Shown: in pieces, positions 36,618 through 48,352 of the stretch
How the letters are laid out: each line of letters begins with the position of its first letter
How positions within the stretch are numbered: the stretch's first letter is position 1
NCBI RefSeq assembly: GCF_017315945.1
Contig: NZ_JAFLWI010000008.1
Span: 62,001-126,000, forward strand
Reading direction: 5' to 3'
Length of the DNA: 64,000 nt
Source of the DNA: Candidatus Enterococcus courvalinii
Lineage (GTDB): Bacteria; Bacillota; Bacilli; Lactobacillales; Enterococcaceae
The notes under the pieces: model-generated
Databases searched by the model: none
What the model saw: the letters and a program-made list of their open reading frames with translations, nothing else
Told to the model about the DNA's origin: nothing
Position numbers and translations under genes: made by a program

Positions 36618-38696
36618 ATGGCATATAAATATTTAGTGATTGTAGAATCACCAGCAAAGGCCAAAACAATTGAAAAATATCTGGGCCGAAATTATAAAGT
36701 AATGGCAAGTGTAGGCCATATTCGTGATTTACCGAAAAGTAAAATGGGAATTGATGTCGAAAATAATTATGAACCCCATTATATTTCTATCCGAGGAAAA
36801 GGCGACGTTATCAAAAGTTTAAAATCTGCGGCTAAAAAAGCACAAAAAGTTTATCTCGCAAGTGACCCGGATAGAGAAGGAGAAGCTATTGCTTGGCATT
36901 TAGCTTATTTATTAGGATTAGATCTTGAAGACAAAAATCGTGTTGTTTTCAATGAAATCACTAAGGATGCTGTGAAAGCTGCGTTTAAAGAACCTCGTTC
37001 AATTGATGTTGATTTAGTGGATGCACAACAAGCACGCCGCGCATTAGACCGATTAGTTGGTTATTCAATCAGCCCAATTCTTTGGCGTAAAGTGAAAAAA
37101 GGATTGAGTGCAGGACGTGTTCAATCTATTGCTTTAAAAATTATCATTGATCGTGAGCAAGAAATTCGCGAATTTATTCCAGAAGAATACTGGAGTATCG
37201 ATGGAAATTTTAAAAAAGCACGTAAGAAATTCAAAGCGAACTTCTGGGGAATCGATGGGAAGAAGAAAAAATTGCCGAATGCAGAAGCTGTGAAAGAAGT
37301 CACTGCTAGAATTGATGGTCAAGACTTCGAAGTAAAAAAAGTTGAAAAGAAAGAACGAAAAAGAAACCCAGCAAACCCATTTACTACGAGTAGTTTGCAA
37401 CAAGAAGCTGCACGTAAGTTGAATTTCCGTACAAGAAAAACAATGATGGTCGCGCAACAACTTTATGAAGGAATTGCATTAGGAAAACAAGGGACAGTGG
37501 GGTTAATCACCTATATGCGTACCGATTCAACGCGAATTGCCGACACAGCAAAGGCAGAGGCAGCCTCATTTATCCAAGAAACGTATGGCAATGAATTTTC
37601 TGCTCATGGAAATAAAAAGGTAAAAAATGCTCAAGGCGCACAAGATGCCCATGAAGCAGTAAGACCAACTAGTGTTTTACGCACACCCGACGAAATCAAA
37701 CAGTATTTGGATAAAGATCAATTAAAATTATATACATTGATCTGGTCACGTTTTGTTGCCAGTCAAATGACGCCGGCAATTTTAGATACAATGAAAGTTA
37801 CTTTAGACCAAAATGGTGTCATCTTTATTGCTAACGGTTCAAAGGTGAAATTCAAAGGATTTATGCAGGTGTATATTGAAGGGCGCGATGATGGGAAAGA
37901 GGACAAGGAAAATATCTTGCCTGAATTAACAGAGGGAGATATCGTTCAGTCTGTGGACATCGAACCAAAACAACATTTTACGCAACCACCAGCAAGATTT
38001 AGTGAAGCAACACTTATCCGAGCATTGGAAGAAAATGGTGTAGGTCGTCCATCTACTTATGCACCAACATTGGATACGATCCAACGTCGATACTATGTCA
38101 AATTGACACAAAAACGTTTTGAACCAACAGAGTTAGGGGAAATTGTCAACTCATTGATTGTTGAATTCTTCCCTCAGATCGTTGATATTCATTTCACAGC
38201 AGAAATGGAAAATGACTTGGATAAAGTGGAAGAAGGGAAAGAAGCTTGGGTCCAAGTAGTTGACCGGTTCTATAAACCGTTCGAAAAAGAATTGAGTAAT
38301 GCAGAAGAAAAAATGGAAAAAATCCAAATCAAAGATGAACCAGCTGGATTTGATTGTGATGTCTGTGGACATCCAATGGTGATTAAATTAGGAAAATATG
38401 GTAAATTTTACGCATGTAGCAATTTTCCAGAATGTCGTAACACAAAACCAATCGTTAAAGAAATCGGTGTTACTTGTCCTGTATGTCACGAAGGCCAAGT
38501 GATTGAACGTAAATCCAAGAAAAATAGAATTTTTTATGGTTGTTCTCGTTTCCCAGATTGCGAATTTACTTCTTGGGATAAACCAGTGGGCAGAAATTGT
38601 CCAAAATGTAATCAATATTTGGTTGAGAAGAAAGTTAAAGGCGGCAAACAAGTTGTCTGTGTAAATGGCGACTATGAAGAAGATGTTCAAAAATAA
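36618..38696 (+). CDS. topA: DNA topoisomerase I
   Basis: ATG 36618 is preferred; AAAGGAG lies 11 bases upstream and the in-frame ATG at 36597 would contain that site. The product has 692 residues. The toprim domain ([17 protein letters not shown], then [14 protein letters not shown]) is followed by the catalytic Tyr299 in [10 protein letters not shown]. Three C-terminal zinc-ribbon-like modules follow (about 578-692); the first two have four Cys each, while the last keeps only a partial set. It relaxes negative supercoils. It is driven by a clear promoter and sits in the dprA-topA-trmFO order typical of Bacilli. Confidence 0.96.
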   Translation: MAYKYLVIVESPAKAKTIEKYLGRNYKVMASVGHIRDLPKSKMGIDVENNYEPHYISIRGKGDVIKSLKSAAKKAQKVYLASDPDREGEAIAWHLAYLLGLDLEDKNRVVFNEITKDAVKAAFKEPRSIDVDLVDAQQARRALDRLVGYSISPILWRKVKKGLSAGRVQSIALKIIIDREQEIREFIPEEYWSIDGNFKKARKKFKANFWGIDGKKKKLPNAEAVKEVTARIDGQDFEVKKVEKKERKRNPANPFTTSSLQQEAARKLNFRTRKTMMVAQQLYEGIALGKQGTVGLITYMRTDSTRIADTAKAEAASFIQETYGNEFSAHGNKKVKNAQGAQDAHEAVRPTSVLRTPDEIKQYLDKDQLKLYTLIWSRFVASQMTPAILDTMKVTLDQNGVIFIANGSKVKFKGFMQVYIEGRDDGKEDKENILPELTEGDIVQSVDIEPKQHFTQPPARFSEATLIRALEENGVGRPSTYAPTLDTIQRRYYVKLTQKRFEPTELGEIVNSLIVEFFPQIVDIHFTAEMENDLDKVEEGKEAWVQVVDRFYKPFEKELSNAEEKMEKIQIKDEPAGFDCDVCGHPMVIKLGKYGKFYACSNFPECRNTKPIVKEIGVTCPVCHEGQVIERKSKKNRIFYGCSRFPDCEFTSWDKPVGRNCPKCNQYLVEKKVKGGKQVVCVNGDYEEDVQK

Positions 38697-38714
38697 TCGA
38701 AAAGAGGTTTTTAC

Positions 38715-40037
38715 TTGAAAACTGTAAATGTCATTGGTGCCGGCCTTGCCGGAAGTGAAGCAGCTTGGCAAATTGCACAAGCTGGAGTTCCTGTTCGTTT
38801 ATATGAAATGCGTCCAGTTAAATCAACGGAAGCACACCATACTGAAAATTTTGCGGAATTAGTTTGTTCTAATTCTTTAAGAGGAAATAGTTTAGCAAAT
38901 GCTGTCGGTTTATTGAAAGAAGAAATGCGTCGTTTAAATTCCGTAGTGATTACTTCGGCTGACGAAACAGCTGTTCCTGCTGGTGGTGCATTGGCGGTTG
39001 ACCGAGATTCGTTTTCAGAAACGATTACTCGAAAAGTGAAGGAGCATCCATTAGTCACTGTTGTCAATGAAGAAATGACTGAAATACCAGAAGGCATTAC
39101 AGTTATCGCGACAGGTCCGTTGACCTCTCATCCATTAGCAGAAGCGATCAAAGAATTTAATGGTTCAGATGGTTTTTATTTCTATGATGCTGCTGCACCC
39201 ATTATTGATAAATCAACGATTGACATGGACAAAGTTTATTTGAAATCACGTTATGATAAAGGCGAGGCAGCCTACTTGAACTGTCCAATGACAGAAGAAG
39301 AGTTTACGGCGTTCCATGATGCATTGATTCATGCAGAAGTCGCAGAATTAAAAGCATTTGAAAAAGAAAAGTATTTTGAAGGTTGCATGCCAATTGAAGT
39401 AATGGCACAACGTGGATTTAAAACGATGTTGTTTGGTCCGATGAAGCCAGTCGGATTGGAAGACCCAAAAACAGGCAAACGTCCTTATGCAGTAATCCAA
39501 TTGCGTCAAGATAATGCGGCTGCTTCTCTTTATAATATTGTTGGTTTCCAGACTCATTTGAAATGGGGCGAGCAAAAACGAGTATTCCGTATGATTCCTG
39601 GCTTGGAAAATGCTGATTTTGTACGCTATGGTGTCATGCATCGTAATAGTTTCATGAATTCACCAGAACTATTGAAACCAACTTACCAATCAGCTAAGCG
39701 TGAAGATTTATTTTTTGCAGGTCAAATGACTGGTGTGGAAGGTTATGTAGAAAGCGCAGCTAGTGGTCTGTTAGCTGGAATCAATGCTGCACGATTGGCA
39801 AAAGAAGAAGAGCCAGTAGTCTTTCCACAAGAAACAGCGATTGGAAGTATGGCATACTATATCACGCATGCCGAAGGAAAACATTTCCAACCAATGAATG
39901 CAAACTACGGCTTGTTTCCGGAATTACCTGAACGAATCCGCGATAAAAAGTCGCGCTATGAAGCATTAGCAAACCGAGCATTAGCAGCCAATGAAAAAGT
40001 GATTGCTGACTTATCTTCACCTGTATCTGCACAATAA
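38715..40037 (+). CDS. trmFO: tRNA (uracil-54-C5)-methyltransferase, folate-dependent (TrmFO)
   Basis: A 440-residue flavoprotein starting at TTG 38715 behind AAAGAGG. The N-terminal dinucleotide-binding [12 protein letters not shown] and the [10 protein letters not shown] segment with an active-site Cys are family marks. It makes T54 (ribothymidine) in tRNA using methylene-tetrahydrofolate and FAD. It is 18 bases after topA, so they are cotranscribed, and a terminator follows. Confidence 0.95.
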   Translation: MKTVNVIGAGLAGSEAAWQIAQAGVPVRLYEMRPVKSTEAHHTENFAELVCSNSLRGNSLANAVGLLKEEMRRLNSVVITSADETAVPAGGALAVDRDSFSETITRKVKEHPLVTVVNEEMTEIPEGITVIATGPLTSHPLAEAIKEFNGSDGFYFYDAAAPIIDKSTIDMDKVYLKSRYDKGEAAYLNCPMTEEEFTAFHDALIHAEVAELKAFEKEKYFEGCMPIEVMAQRGFKTMLFGPMKPVGLEDPKTGKRPYAVIQLRQDNAAASLYNIVGFQTHLKWGEQKRVFRMIPGLENADFVRYGVMHRNSFMNSPELLKPTYQSAKREDLFFAGQMTGVEGYVESAASGLLAGINAARLAKEEEPVVFPQETAIGSMAYYITHAEGKHFQPMNANYGLFPELPERIRDKKSRYEALANRALAANEKVIADLSSPVSAQ

Positions 40038-40054
40038 CCAGAAAATTTGATTCG

Positions 40055-40097
40055 ACTTAGAGAATGATGATTGATTCATCTTTCTCTAAGTTTTTTT
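40055..40097 (+). terminator. Terminator after trmFO
   Basis: CTTAGAGAA-T-GATGA pairs with TCATC-T-TTCTCTAAG and is followed by TTTTTTT. Confidence 0.85.
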
Positions 40098-40270
40098 GTC
40101 GCGCAAAATGAAAGATTCACTGAAAAATTAGCGAGAAAAATGAAAACAAAACGAAAAATTGTGCGAATTGTGAACAAACTTAGAAATATTGATTAAATTC
40201 TGACAATTTATTTGTTTTTTTATAATGGCTATGCTAAATTTATTTCTGGGATTGTAAGGAAGGTGAGAAA

Positions 40271-41170
40271 ATGGCAGAACTAAGCTTGGAAGAAAAGTTT
40301 CTACGCTATTTGATTGTCGAGCGAGGATACTCGGATAAGACGCGTCAAGCATATGAAGAAGACATTAACGACTTCAAGGAGTTCCTAAAAGAATCTGGTG
40401 AGGAAGACTTATTTAGTATCAATCACTTAGATGTAAGAGTGTATTTAGGATTTTTATCGGACAAAGAATACAGCAGAAACACAATTAGCAGAAAAATTGC
40501 CAGTTTGCGTTCATTTTATCAATATCTTTTAAAAGAGGAACTGATTGAGGAGAATCCTTTTTCTTATGTCCATTTAAAGAAAAAAAATATTCGATTACCA
40601 CGCTTTTTTTACGAAAATGAAATGCAAGCTTTGTTTGAAAGTGTGGCAGGTGATAAACCTTTAGATTTTAGAAATCGAGCAGTGCTGGAAGTTTTATATG
40701 GCTCTGGTATTCGATTAAGTGAATGTAGTGGGTTGCAAGTGAAAGATATCGACTTTCAAGCAGAAGTAATGTTGATCCATGGAAAAGGAAACAAAGAAAG
40801 ATATGCGCCGCTGGGATCATTTGCTCAAGAAGCTTTACAAGAATATTTTGAAAAAAGTCGCTCGTTCTTGATGAACAAATACCATAAAGAACATGGTTTT
40901 GTTTTTGTTAATCACCATGGTGATCCGATTACACCAACTGGAATTGAATATATTTTAAATCAAATAATTAAAAAAAGTAGTTTAGACAGTGATATTCACC
41001 CCCATATGTTGCGCCATACGTTTGCAACGCATTTGTTGAACAATGGTGCAGATATGAGGACAGTTCAAGAGTTATTGGGACATGCAAATCTATCTACAAC
41101 TCAAATTTATGCTCATGTGACGAAAGAAAGTCTACAAAAAAATTATCGCTCTTTTCATCCAAGAGCATAG
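40271..41170 (+). CDS. xerC: Tyrosine recombinase XerC (CodV)
   Basis: A 299-residue recombinase. The N-terminal SAM-like domain (about 1-95) is followed by a catalytic domain with Arg in YGSGIRLSE, Lys in [19 protein letters not shown] (His, Arg) and the [14 protein letters not shown] end with the nucleophilic Tyr. It resolves chromosome dimers at dif with its partner. It starts the xerC-hslV-hslU-codY series, the cod operon of Bacillus. Confidence 0.94.
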   Translation: MAELSLEEKFLRYLIVERGYSDKTRQAYEEDINDFKEFLKESGEEDLFSINHLDVRVYLGFLSDKEYSRNTISRKIASLRSFYQYLLKEELIEENPFSYVHLKKKNIRLPRFFYENEMQALFESVAGDKPLDFRNRAVLEVLYGSGIRLSECSGLQVKDIDFQAEVMLIHGKGNKERYAPLGSFAQEALQEYFEKSRSFLMNKYHKEHGFVFVNHHGDPITPTGIEYILNQIIKKSSLDSDIHPHMLRHTFATHLLNNGADMRTVQELLGHANLSTTQIYAHVTKESLQKNYRSFHPRA

Positions 41171-41201
41171 CAAAGACATTATTTTATTAGGGGGTCTACA
41201 A

Positions 41202-41750
41202 ATGGTAGAATCACAATTTCATTCAACCACGATTTGTGCAGTTGAAAAAGACGGAAAATTTGCAATGGCTGGAGACGGTCAAGTAACAATGGGCGAATCT
41301 GTTGTTATGAAAGGAACAGCTCGCAAAGTTCGCAGAATTTATAATGATGAAGTGGTTGTCGGCTTTGCTGGAAGCGTAGCGGATGCCTTTACTTTAGAAG
41401 AGAAATTTGAAGGGAAATTGAATGAATACAACGGTAATCTGCAACGTGCTGCTGTTGAGTTAGCGCAAGAATGGCGAACACAACAATCCATGCAGAAATT
41501 GGAAGCAATGTTGATTGTTATGAATGATAAAGAAATGTTGTTGGTTTCTGGAACGGGTGAAGTGATTACACCTGATGATGGTATTTTAGCCATTGGTTCT
41601 GGCGGAAACTTTGCATTAGCTGCTGCAAGAGCAATGAAAAATTATGCACAAAATGAGATGAGTGCAAAAGAAATTGCTGAGAACGCACTGAACATCGCAG
41701 CGGATATTTGTATCTTCACAAATCATAATATCATTGTAGAAGAATTATAA
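41202..41750 (+). CDS. hslV: ATP-dependent protease peptidase subunit HslV (ClpQ/CodW)
   Basis: A 182-residue proteasome beta-type subunit. The Thr-Thr-Ile-Cys-Ala-Val strand and GDGQVTMG are typical. The presumed nucleophile Thr9 is preceded by eight residues (MVESQFHS), longer than the single Met of E. coli HslV and different from the Ser-initiated CodW of B. subtilis, so processing of the N-terminus is a question. It forms a double ring capped by HslU. AGGGGG precedes the ATG. Confidence 0.94.
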   Translation: MVESQFHSTTICAVEKDGKFAMAGDGQVTMGESVVMKGTARKVRRIYNDEVVVGFAGSVADAFTLEEKFEGKLNEYNGNLQRAAVELAQEWRTQQSMQKLEAMLIVMNDKEMLLVSGTGEVITPDDGILAIGSGGNFALAAARAMKNYAQNEMSAKEIAENALNIAADICIFTNHNIIVEEL

Positions 41751-41762
41751 GAGGTGATTAGA

Positions 41763-43160
41763 ATGAATGAATTAAGACAAACACCAAGACAAATTGTGAG
41801 TGAATTGGATCAATACATCGTGGGACAAGAAGCAGCTAAAAAATCTGTGGCTGTCGCTTTACGAAACCGCTACCGTAGACTCCAGTTGGATGAAAGAATG
41901 CAACAAGATATTACACCTAAAAATATGTTGATGATTGGACCAACAGGTGTTGGGAAAACAGAAATTGCCCGTCGACTTGCAAAAATCGTCCATGCACCTT
42001 TCATCAAAGTAGAAGCAACTAAATTTACAGAAGTTGGTTATGTTGGCCGAGATGTTGAATCAATGGTTCGTGACTTGGTTGAAAATGCGATTCAAATCGT
42101 TGAAAAAGAACAATACAGCCGAGTGTATACAAAAGCTAAGAAAAATGCTGAAAAGCGGTTAGTGAAAGTTTTAGTACCAGGTATCAAGAAGGAGCAAAAA
42201 CAATCGACAAATCAATTTGAACAGATGATGAATATGTTCAATGCTTCTACACAACAGGCTGAACCACAAGAAGAAATCACTGAAGATATTCGTGTTAATC
42301 GTCGCACAGTCTTAGATCAACTGGAAAAAGGTCTGCTTGATACACGTGAAGTGACGATCGAAGTCGAAGAACAAAAAAAATCTGCGCCAATGATGAATAA
42401 TGGTTTAGAACAAATGGGTATTGATTTGAATGAAACATTAGGGGCATTAACCCCCGCTAAAAAAGTTGAAAGAACAGTCACAGTGAAAGAAGCACGTGAA
42501 ATTTTGATTCGTGAAGAGTCTGCTAAACTTGTGAAAGATGCAGATATTCACAGTGAAGCAATCAAATTGGCTGAATCAAGTGGGATCATTTTTATCGATG
42601 AAATCGACAAAGTAACTTCAAAATCACAACAGTCTGGCGAAGTTTCTCGAGAAGGCGTACAACGTGATATCTTACCAATTGTTGAAGGCTCACAAGTCAA
42701 TACGAAATATGGTACGTTACAAACCGATCATATTTTATTTATTGCTTCAGGTGCCTTCCATTTATCAAAACCAAGTGATTTGATTCCAGAATTACAAGGG
42801 CGCTTCCCGATTCGTGTCGAATTAGATGATTTATCAGCGGAAGATTTTGTGAAAATTTTGACAGAACCTAATAATGCATTGATAAAACAATACATTGCAT
42901 TGATTGAAACAGAAAATGTTTCCGTTACATTCACTAAAGAAGCAATCGAGCGTATTGCACAAATTGCTTTTAATGTGAACCGTGATACAGACAATATCGG
43001 TGCACGTCGTTTGCACACAATCTTAGAAAAATTATTAGAAGATTTATTATTTGAGGCACCAGATATGCAGATGGGTGAGATTACAATCACAGAAGCATAT
43101 GTCGATGATAAATTAGTTTCAATTGCACAGAATGAAGATTTGAGCCGCTATATACTTTAA
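41763..43160 (+). CDS. hslU: ATP-dependent protease ATPase subunit HslU (ClpY)
   Basis: ATG 41763 is chosen because GAGGTGAT then serves as ribosome binding site; the in-frame GTG 41754 lies within that site. The product has 465 residues. Walker [10 protein letters not shown] (about residues 60-68), Walker [10 protein letters not shown] (about 275-283), the variable I domain (about 110-240) and a C-terminal LSRYIL tail that docks into HslV are present. It unfolds substrates for HslV. Confidence 0.95.
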   Translation: MNELRQTPRQIVSELDQYIVGQEAAKKSVAVALRNRYRRLQLDERMQQDITPKNMLMIGPTGVGKTEIARRLAKIVHAPFIKVEATKFTEVGYVGRDVESMVRDLVENAIQIVEKEQYSRVYTKAKKNAEKRLVKVLVPGIKKEQKQSTNQFEQMMNMFNASTQQAEPQEEITEDIRVNRRTVLDQLEKGLLDTREVTIEVEEQKKSAPMMNNGLEQMGIDLNETLGALTPAKKVERTVTVKEAREILIREESAKLVKDADIHSEAIKLAESSGIIFIDEIDKVTSKSQQSGEVSREGVQRDILPIVEGSQVNTKYGTLQTDHILFIASGAFHLSKPSDLIPELQGRFPIRVELDDLSAEDFVKILTEPNNALIKQYIALIETENVSVTFTKEAIERIAQIAFNVNRDTDNIGARRLHTILEKLLEDLLFEAPDMQMGEITITEAYVDDKLVSIAQNEDLSRYIL

Positions 43161-43176
43161 GAATCGGAGGACGACT

Positions 43177-43968
43177 ATGACGGATTTGCTAACAAAAACC
43201 CGAAAAATCAACAAGCTTTTACAACAAAAAAATACCTTTGATATGGATGCTGATTTACCATATGACAAAATGGCAGTGACACTAGGTGGAGTACTGGATA
43301 GTAATACGTATATCATAGGCAGCGATGGTGTATTACTTGGTTATAATGAACGTCATGATGTGAATAACGAACGTGTAAAAACAATGTTTGTAGAAAAACA
43401 ATTTCCACTTTCTTACACGGATACAGTCGATCAACTAGTTAAAACCGAAGCAAATATCCCGATCACGAGTGAAATTACAGCTTTTCCAGTAGAATCGAGA
43501 GAAAAATATCCATTTGGCTTAACGACAGTCGTACCGATTTTTGGTGCGGGGGAACGGTTAGGAACAATTATTTTGTCACGTATGGAACAAGCATTTACCG
43601 ATGATGATTTAGTTTTAGCGGAATATGGTGCAACAGTAGTAGGTATGCAAATTCTTTACCAACAGTCACGTAGTATTGAAGAAGATGTACGGAGTGCAAC
43701 AGCTGTCCAAATGGCGATCAACACTCTTTCTTACAGTGAATTAAAAGCAGTTCAAGCCATCTTCCATGCCCTTGATGGCGATGAAGGTCGTTTGACGGCT
43801 TCAAATATTGCTGATGAGATTGGAATTACTCGTTCAGTAATTGTTAATGCTTTGCGTAAATTGGAGTCTGCAGGTATCATTGAGTCACGTTCTTTGGGAA
43901 TGAAAGGAACCTACTTGAAAGTCCTTAATTCACGCTTCAAAGAGGAACTAGCAAAACACAGCTACTAA
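43177..43968 (+). CDS. codY: GTP-sensing global transcriptional repressor CodY
   Basis: A 263-residue CodY. The N-terminal GAF domain (about 1-155) binds branched-chain amino acids. The C-terminal winged helix has the DNA-contacting ASNIADEIGITRSVIVNALRKL helix-turn-helix (about 205-226). It represses nutrient-acquisition and amino-acid genes when amino acids and GTP are plentiful. It ends the xerC-hslVU series, 16 bases after hslU, behind a GGAGG site. Confidence 0.96.
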   Translation: MTDLLTKTRKINKLLQQKNTFDMDADLPYDKMAVTLGGVLDSNTYIIGSDGVLLGYNERHDVNNERVKTMFVEKQFPLSYTDTVDQLVKTEANIPITSEITAFPVESREKYPFGLTTVVPIFGAGERLGTIILSRMEQAFTDDDLVLAEYGATVVGMQILYQQSRSIEEDVRSATAVQMAINTLSYSELKAVQAIFHALDGDEGRLTASNIADEIGITRSVIVNALRKLESAGIIESRSLGMKGTYLKVLNSRFKEELAKHSY

Positions 43969-44026
43969 TATTTCATTAGTCAAGACAATCAAGGAAAGTA
44001 GCAATTTTAAAAATGGGGGAGTAACA

Positions 44027-44902
44027 ATGACCGTAATTATTCAAAATGATCAGCTTATTGCTAAAATAGCTGAACATGGAGCAGAGCTAATTAGCTTACA
44101 ATCAAAAGAGCATAATCTTGAATATATTTGGCAAGGGAATCCAGAATTTTGGGGACGTCATGCACCGGTTCTTTTCCCATTTGTTGGTCGTTTAAAAAAT
44201 GACGAATACATGTATCAAGGAAAAACGTATTCGATGGGACAACATGGTTTTGCAAGAGATATGGATTTTGAAGTGATTGAGCAAGGATCAGAGCAAGCAA
44301 GTTTTCGGTTGAAAAGCACACCCGAAACGAAAAAAAATTATCCATTTGATTTCGAATTAGTCATCACTTATGAATTAGGTGGCGACGGAATAACTGTTCA
44401 TTACCAAGTTGAAAATGTTGGAGAGGAAGAAATGTACTTTTCAATTGGTGGACATCCAGCGTTTAATGTACCACTGGAAGAAGGCTTGACATTTGAAGAT
44501 TTTTATTTGGCTTTCTCGCCACGAAAATCAAGATTGCGTTTACCGTTGGCAGGGCCTTATATCGATTTAGATCAACGAACTTTGGGACAAACCAATACGA
44601 ACTTAGCTCTGGATCGTGAATTGTTTGATCAAGATGCACTTGTTTTTGAAACAAAGGGACTAAATGCGTATTCGATTCGTAGTGAAAAATCACGCCACAG
44701 TGTGACTTTAAGCTACAAAGATATGCCTTATGTTGGTATCTGGTCGCCTTATCCTAAAGAAGCACCATTTGTTTGTATTGAACCTTGGTGTGGGATCGCC
44801 GATACAGTGAATAGTAATGGTAGTTTGATGGAAAAAGTGGGAATCAATCAATTGGGTGCCCATGAAATTTTCCAAACAAAATATTCAATCACGGTGAAAT
44901 AA
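44027..44902 (+). CDS. Aldose 1-epimerase family protein (LacX-like)
   Basis: A 291-residue galactose-mutarotase-type protein. GAELISLQS, WGRHAPVLFPFVGRL, the HGFARD segment (His about 74) and IGGHPAFNVPL (His about 146) match the LacX/YphB branch. It likely interconverts alpha and beta anomers of an aldose or sugar phosphate; the exact sugar is unknown. It has its own ribosome binding site, lies 58 bases after codY, and converges on plsY. Confidence 0.85.
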   Translation: MTVIIQNDQLIAKIAEHGAELISLQSKEHNLEYIWQGNPEFWGRHAPVLFPFVGRLKNDEYMYQGKTYSMGQHGFARDMDFEVIEQGSEQASFRLKSTPETKKNYPFDFELVITYELGGDGITVHYQVENVGEEEMYFSIGGHPAFNVPLEEGLTFEDFYLAFSPRKSRLRLPLAGPYIDLDQRTLGQTNTNLALDRELFDQDALVFETKGLNAYSIRSEKSRHSVTLSYKDMPYVGIWSPYPKEAPFVCIEPWCGIADTVNSNGSLMEKVGINQLGAHEIFQTKYSITVK

Positions 44903-44906
44903 ATAT

Positions 44907-44949
44907 AAAAAAAGTGAGCTACGACAAATGGTCGCAGTTCACTTTTTTT
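44907..44949. terminator. Bidirectional terminator between the epimerase gene and plsY
   Basis: AAAAAAAGTGAGCT...CGAC pairs with GTCG...AGTTCACTTTTTTT; the A and T tracts on both sides allow use from both directions. Confidence 0.85.
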
Positions 44950-44961
44950 AGAAAAGAAAAA

Positions 44962-45597
44962 TCATTTCTTTTTGCTACTATTTAAACCAAAAGGAATTCG
45001 GCTTTCCGTTTTGTTTTTGATTCGTTGGATGTTTTCTTTGTGGCGAAGAAAAATAAAGGAAGACACTAGAAAAGCGATGATCGTTAACAGCCAATTATGT
45101 TCTGGTAAAATGACTGGTGCGATATAAGGTAAGAAAATCGTTGATAAAGTAATCAGTACCGCACTGATCATGCTACTCAAACTTACCATGCTTGTGAAGT
45201 AAAGACTTACGACAAAGATTACTGCAGAATAGACGAAGAAAATGGGACTGAATCCTAGAAGCATGCCAGCGCTGGTGGCGACTGCCTTTCCACCTTTAAA
45301 TTTGGCGAAAATCGGAAAAGTATGACCCAGAATTGCACAGACCCCAAACCAAAGTGGATTGATTGTCGTAATGTGAAAAATAAGTGGGAGACAAGTTGCC
45401 AATGTTCCCTTTAAGATGTCCATTAATAAGACAACGATTCCTGCTTTTTTGCCTAATACTCGAAACGTATTGGTTGTTCCAGTATTTCCACTTCCATATG
45501 CGCGAATGTCTTTATTGAAAAAGATTTTTCCAATCCAGACGCCGGAAGGAATAGAACCCAAAAGATATGCTACAATAAGTAATAAGATCAATTTCAT
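44962..45597 (-). CDS. plsY: Acyl-phosphate glycerol-3-phosphate acyltransferase PlsY
   Basis: ATG 45597 behind GAGGT gives 211 residues beginning MKLILLL; the longer frame to 45660 has no site. Five membrane segments and the three PlsY motifs are present: GSIPSG and [30 protein letters not shown], and the C-terminal [10 protein letters not shown]. It adds the first acyl chain to glycerol-3-phosphate in phospholipid synthesis. The plsY-yneT-parE-parC neighbourhood is that of B. subtilis. Confidence 0.93.
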   Translation of the reverse strand: MKLILLLIVAYLLGSIPSGVWIGKIFFNKDIRAYGSGNTGTTNTFRVLGKKAGIVVLLMDILKGTLATCLPLIFHITTINPLWFGVCAILGHTFPIFAKFKGGKAVATSAGMLLGFSPIFFVYSAVIFVVSLYFTSMVSLSSMISAVLITLSTIFLPYIAPVILPEHNWLLTIIAFLVSSFIFLRHKENIQRIKNKTESRIPFGLNSSKKK

Positions 45598-45691
45598 TTT
45601 TTTACCTCTTTCAAGTTGAAAACTAATGTTTATTTTAGCATGAAAGAGTAGTAGGAACAATCGAAATTCACGAATGAAAGGAATGAGTAGG

Positions 45692-46129
45692 ATGCCATTT
45701 GAAAATCCAAGCCAAGAAACGATTTTTGACTATTTAAAGTCAGCAAAAAATATTGCTGTTGTCGGTTTGAGTAATAACCCTGAGCGAACAAGTCATCAAA
45801 TCGCAAAACTGTTACAGCAAAAAGGTTACCGCATTTTTCCAGTGAATCCAGTTTTGACTGGACAAGAAGTATTAGGTGAGAAAGTTTATGATCACCTGAC
45901 AGAAATTACAGAACCAATTGATATTGTTGATATTTTTCGACGTGATGAATTTTTACCTGAAGTAGCAAAGGACTTTTTGCAAACAGATGCAAAAGTTTTT
46001 TGGGCACAGTTAGGAATTGAAAATGAAGAGGCAGCAAACTTATTGCAAGCTGCTGGTCGAAAAGATATCGTGATGAATCGTTGTGTAAAAATTGAATTAG
46101 CTAAGATGGAAAATGACAAGGTTGAATGA
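45692..46129 (+). CDS. yneT: CoA-binding domain protein YneT
   Basis: A 145-residue single CoA-binding Rossmann domain: [19 protein letters not shown] (about 21-39), YRIFPVNP and the [13 protein letters not shown] segment. ATG 45692 has AAAGGA at a good distance; ATGs at 45674 and 45683 are alternatives. The protein may sense CoA or a related nucleotide; no enzyme partner is fused. It lies between plsY and parE as in Bacillus. Confidence 0.85.
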   Translation: MPFENPSQETIFDYLKSAKNIAVVGLSNNPERTSHQIAKLLQQKGYRIFPVNPVLTGQEVLGEKVYDHLTEITEPIDIVDIFRRDEFLPEVAKDFLQTDAKVFWAQLGIENEEAANLLQAAGRKDIVMNRCVKIELAKMENDKVE

Positions 46130-46173
46130 AAATAAATAAAAATTTTAATGTGCAAAAGTTGTTAGTTAAAAGC

Positions 46174-46220
46174 AGGTTGGGCGACTGTTTCTCTTGATTT
46201 TTTCCCAACCTCTTTTTTTT
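46174..46220 (+). terminator. Terminator after yneT
   Basis: AGGTTGGG pairs with CCCAACCT around a 22-base loop, followed by TTTTTTTT. Confidence 0.75.
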
Positions 46221-46295
46221 CGCAGTTTTTTTTAGTATGATTAGTTCGATGCGGTCTTTGCTATTTCCGCAAGTATTATTGAAGGAGCGTTTGCC

Positions 46296-48341
46296 TTGGC
46301 AAAAAAAGTAATCAATGAATATAATGATGCGTCAATCCAAGTTCTTGAAGGATTAGAAGCAGTTAGAAAACGACCAGGGATGTATATCGGTTCCACTGAT
46401 AGCCGAGGCTTACATCATTTAGTGTATGAAATTGTTGATAATGCAGTCGATGAAGCATTATCAGGTTATGGAAATGAAATTGATGTAGTGATACATAAAG
46501 ATAACAGTATCACTGTAGTAGATAGTGGTCGCGGAATGCCAGTTGGAATGCATGCTTCAGGAATTCCAACGGTTGAAGTGATTTTTACAGTGTTGCATGC
46601 TGGAGGAAAGTTTGGTCAAGGTGGGTATAAAACATCTGGTGGATTGCATGGTGTAGGTGCTAGTGTGGTAAATGCTTTATCAAAATGGTTGACTGTGACT
46701 ATCGTCCGCGATGGCGTTGAATACCAGCAAAAATTTGTAGACGGTGGAAAACCACAAGGTACCTTAAAAAAACTTGGCAAAACAAAAAAAGCAAATGGAA
46801 CCACCGTTCACTTTTTACCTGATGATACAATCTTTTCAACAGTGAAATTCTCATATGAGACGTTATCAGAACGGTTGCGTGAGTCTGCTTTTCTTTTAAA
46901 AGGTGTTCGAATTACACTAAGTGACCTCCGTGGTGAGGAAGAAATCACAGAAGTTTTTCACTATGAAGAAGGAATCAAGGAATTTGTTGAATACTTGAAT
47001 GAAGAAAAAGACACCTTGACACCAGTTGTCTATTTTTCAGGTGAAAAAGACGGTATCGAAGTGGAAGTATCTTATCAATATAATGATGGCTATTCAGAAA
47101 ATATATTATCTTTTGTGAATAATGTACGGACGAAAGATGGCGGTACACACGAAGCCGGAATGAAAACAGCAATGACGAAAGCTTATAATGAGTATGCCCG
47201 TAAAGTTGGTCTTTTGAAAGAGCGAGATAAAAACCTAGAAGGCAGTGATTTTCGTGAAGGACTCGCGGCAGTTTTATCCATTCGCGTACCAGAAAACTTA
47301 TTGCAGTTTGAAGGTCAAACAAAAGAGAAATTAGGTACGCCAATTGCTCGGACGGCCGTTGATAATGTCATTGGTGAACAAATGGGTTTTTATTTACAAG
47401 AAAACAGTGAAATGAGCCAAATGTTGGTCAGAAAAGCAGTGAAGGCTCGTGAAGCGCGAGAAGCTGCCCGTAAAGCGCGAGAAGAAAGCCGTAATGGGAA
47501 AAAACGCAAAAAAGGCGAATCTTTATTATCAGGGAAATTAACGCCTGCTCAATCACGTAATCCTAAAAAGAATGAACTTTATCTAGTCGAAGGCGATTCT
47601 GCTGGCGGTTCTGCCAAACAGGGGCGTGATCGTAAATTCCAAGCTATTTTGCCACTTCGAGGTAAAGTCATCAATACTGAAAAAGCCAAAATGCAAGACA
47701 TTTTGAAAAATGAAGAAATCAATACGATGATTTATACGATTGGTGCTGGTGTAGGACCAGAATTTTCGATTGAAGACTGTAATTACGACAAAATTATCAT
47801 TATGACCGATGCGGATACGGATGGTGCACATATCCAAGTGTTATTGCTCACTTTCTTCTATCGATACATGAAACCTTTGATTGAGGCTGGAAAAATCTAC
47901 ATTGCTTTGCCACCTTTATACAAGGTCTCTAAGGGTCAAGGGAAAAAGCAAGTAGTCGAATATGCTTGGACAGATGAAGAGCTAGCTGAAGAAATCAAAA
48001 AAGTTGGTAAAGGTTACTTATTACAACGTTATAAAGGACTAGGAGAAATGAATGCTGATCAGCTGTGGGAAACAACAATGGATCCAGCTTCACGAACATT
48101 GATTCGAGTACGAATTGATGATGCGGCTCAAGCAGAACGACGTGTAACAACATTAATGGGAGACAAAGTTGAACCACGACGAAAATGGATCGAAAGCCAT
48201 GTCCAATTTACATTGGAAGAAGATGGCAGTATTTTAGATAAAAAAGAAGACACTGAAATGCCAATTTCATCTTCAAGTGAACGATTAGATGAAGAATATG
48301 AAAATGTTGAAAAGCCAATTCAGTTGTTTGATGTAGAATAG
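46296..48341 (+). CDS. parE: DNA topoisomerase IV subunit B
   Basis: A 681-residue ParE starting at TTG 46296 behind GAAGGAG. The GHKL ATPase (DNAVDEAL, GRGMPVG, GGLHGVGASVVNAL), transducer domain, and toprim domain (YLVEGDSAGGSAKQGRDR, MTDADTDGAHI) are complete. Its position upstream of parC, away from gyrB-gyrA, identifies it as ParE. With ParC it unlinks daughter chromosomes. A long acidic C-terminal tail is present (about 640-681). Confidence 0.95.
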   Translation: MAKKVINEYNDASIQVLEGLEAVRKRPGMYIGSTDSRGLHHLVYEIVDNAVDEALSGYGNEIDVVIHKDNSITVVDSGRGMPVGMHASGIPTVEVIFTVLHAGGKFGQGGYKTSGGLHGVGASVVNALSKWLTVTIVRDGVEYQQKFVDGGKPQGTLKKLGKTKKANGTTVHFLPDDTIFSTVKFSYETLSERLRESAFLLKGVRITLSDLRGEEEITEVFHYEEGIKEFVEYLNEEKDTLTPVVYFSGEKDGIEVEVSYQYNDGYSENILSFVNNVRTKDGGTHEAGMKTAMTKAYNEYARKVGLLKERDKNLEGSDFREGLAAVLSIRVPENLLQFEGQTKEKLGTPIARTAVDNVIGEQMGFYLQENSEMSQMLVRKAVKAREAREAARKAREESRNGKKRKKGESLLSGKLTPAQSRNPKKNELYLVEGDSAGGSAKQGRDRKFQAILPLRGKVINTEKAKMQDILKNEEINTMIYTIGAGVGPEFSIEDCNYDKIIIMTDADTDGAHIQVLLLTFFYRYMKPLIEAGKIYIALPPLYKVSKGQGKKQVVEYAWTDEELAEEIKKVGKGYLLQRYKGLGEMNADQLWETTMDPASRTLIRVRIDDAAQAERRVTTLMGDKVEPRRKWIESHVQFTLEEDGSILDKKEDTEMPISSSSERLDEEYENVEKPIQLFDVE

Positions 48342-48352
48342 GAGGTCACCTG

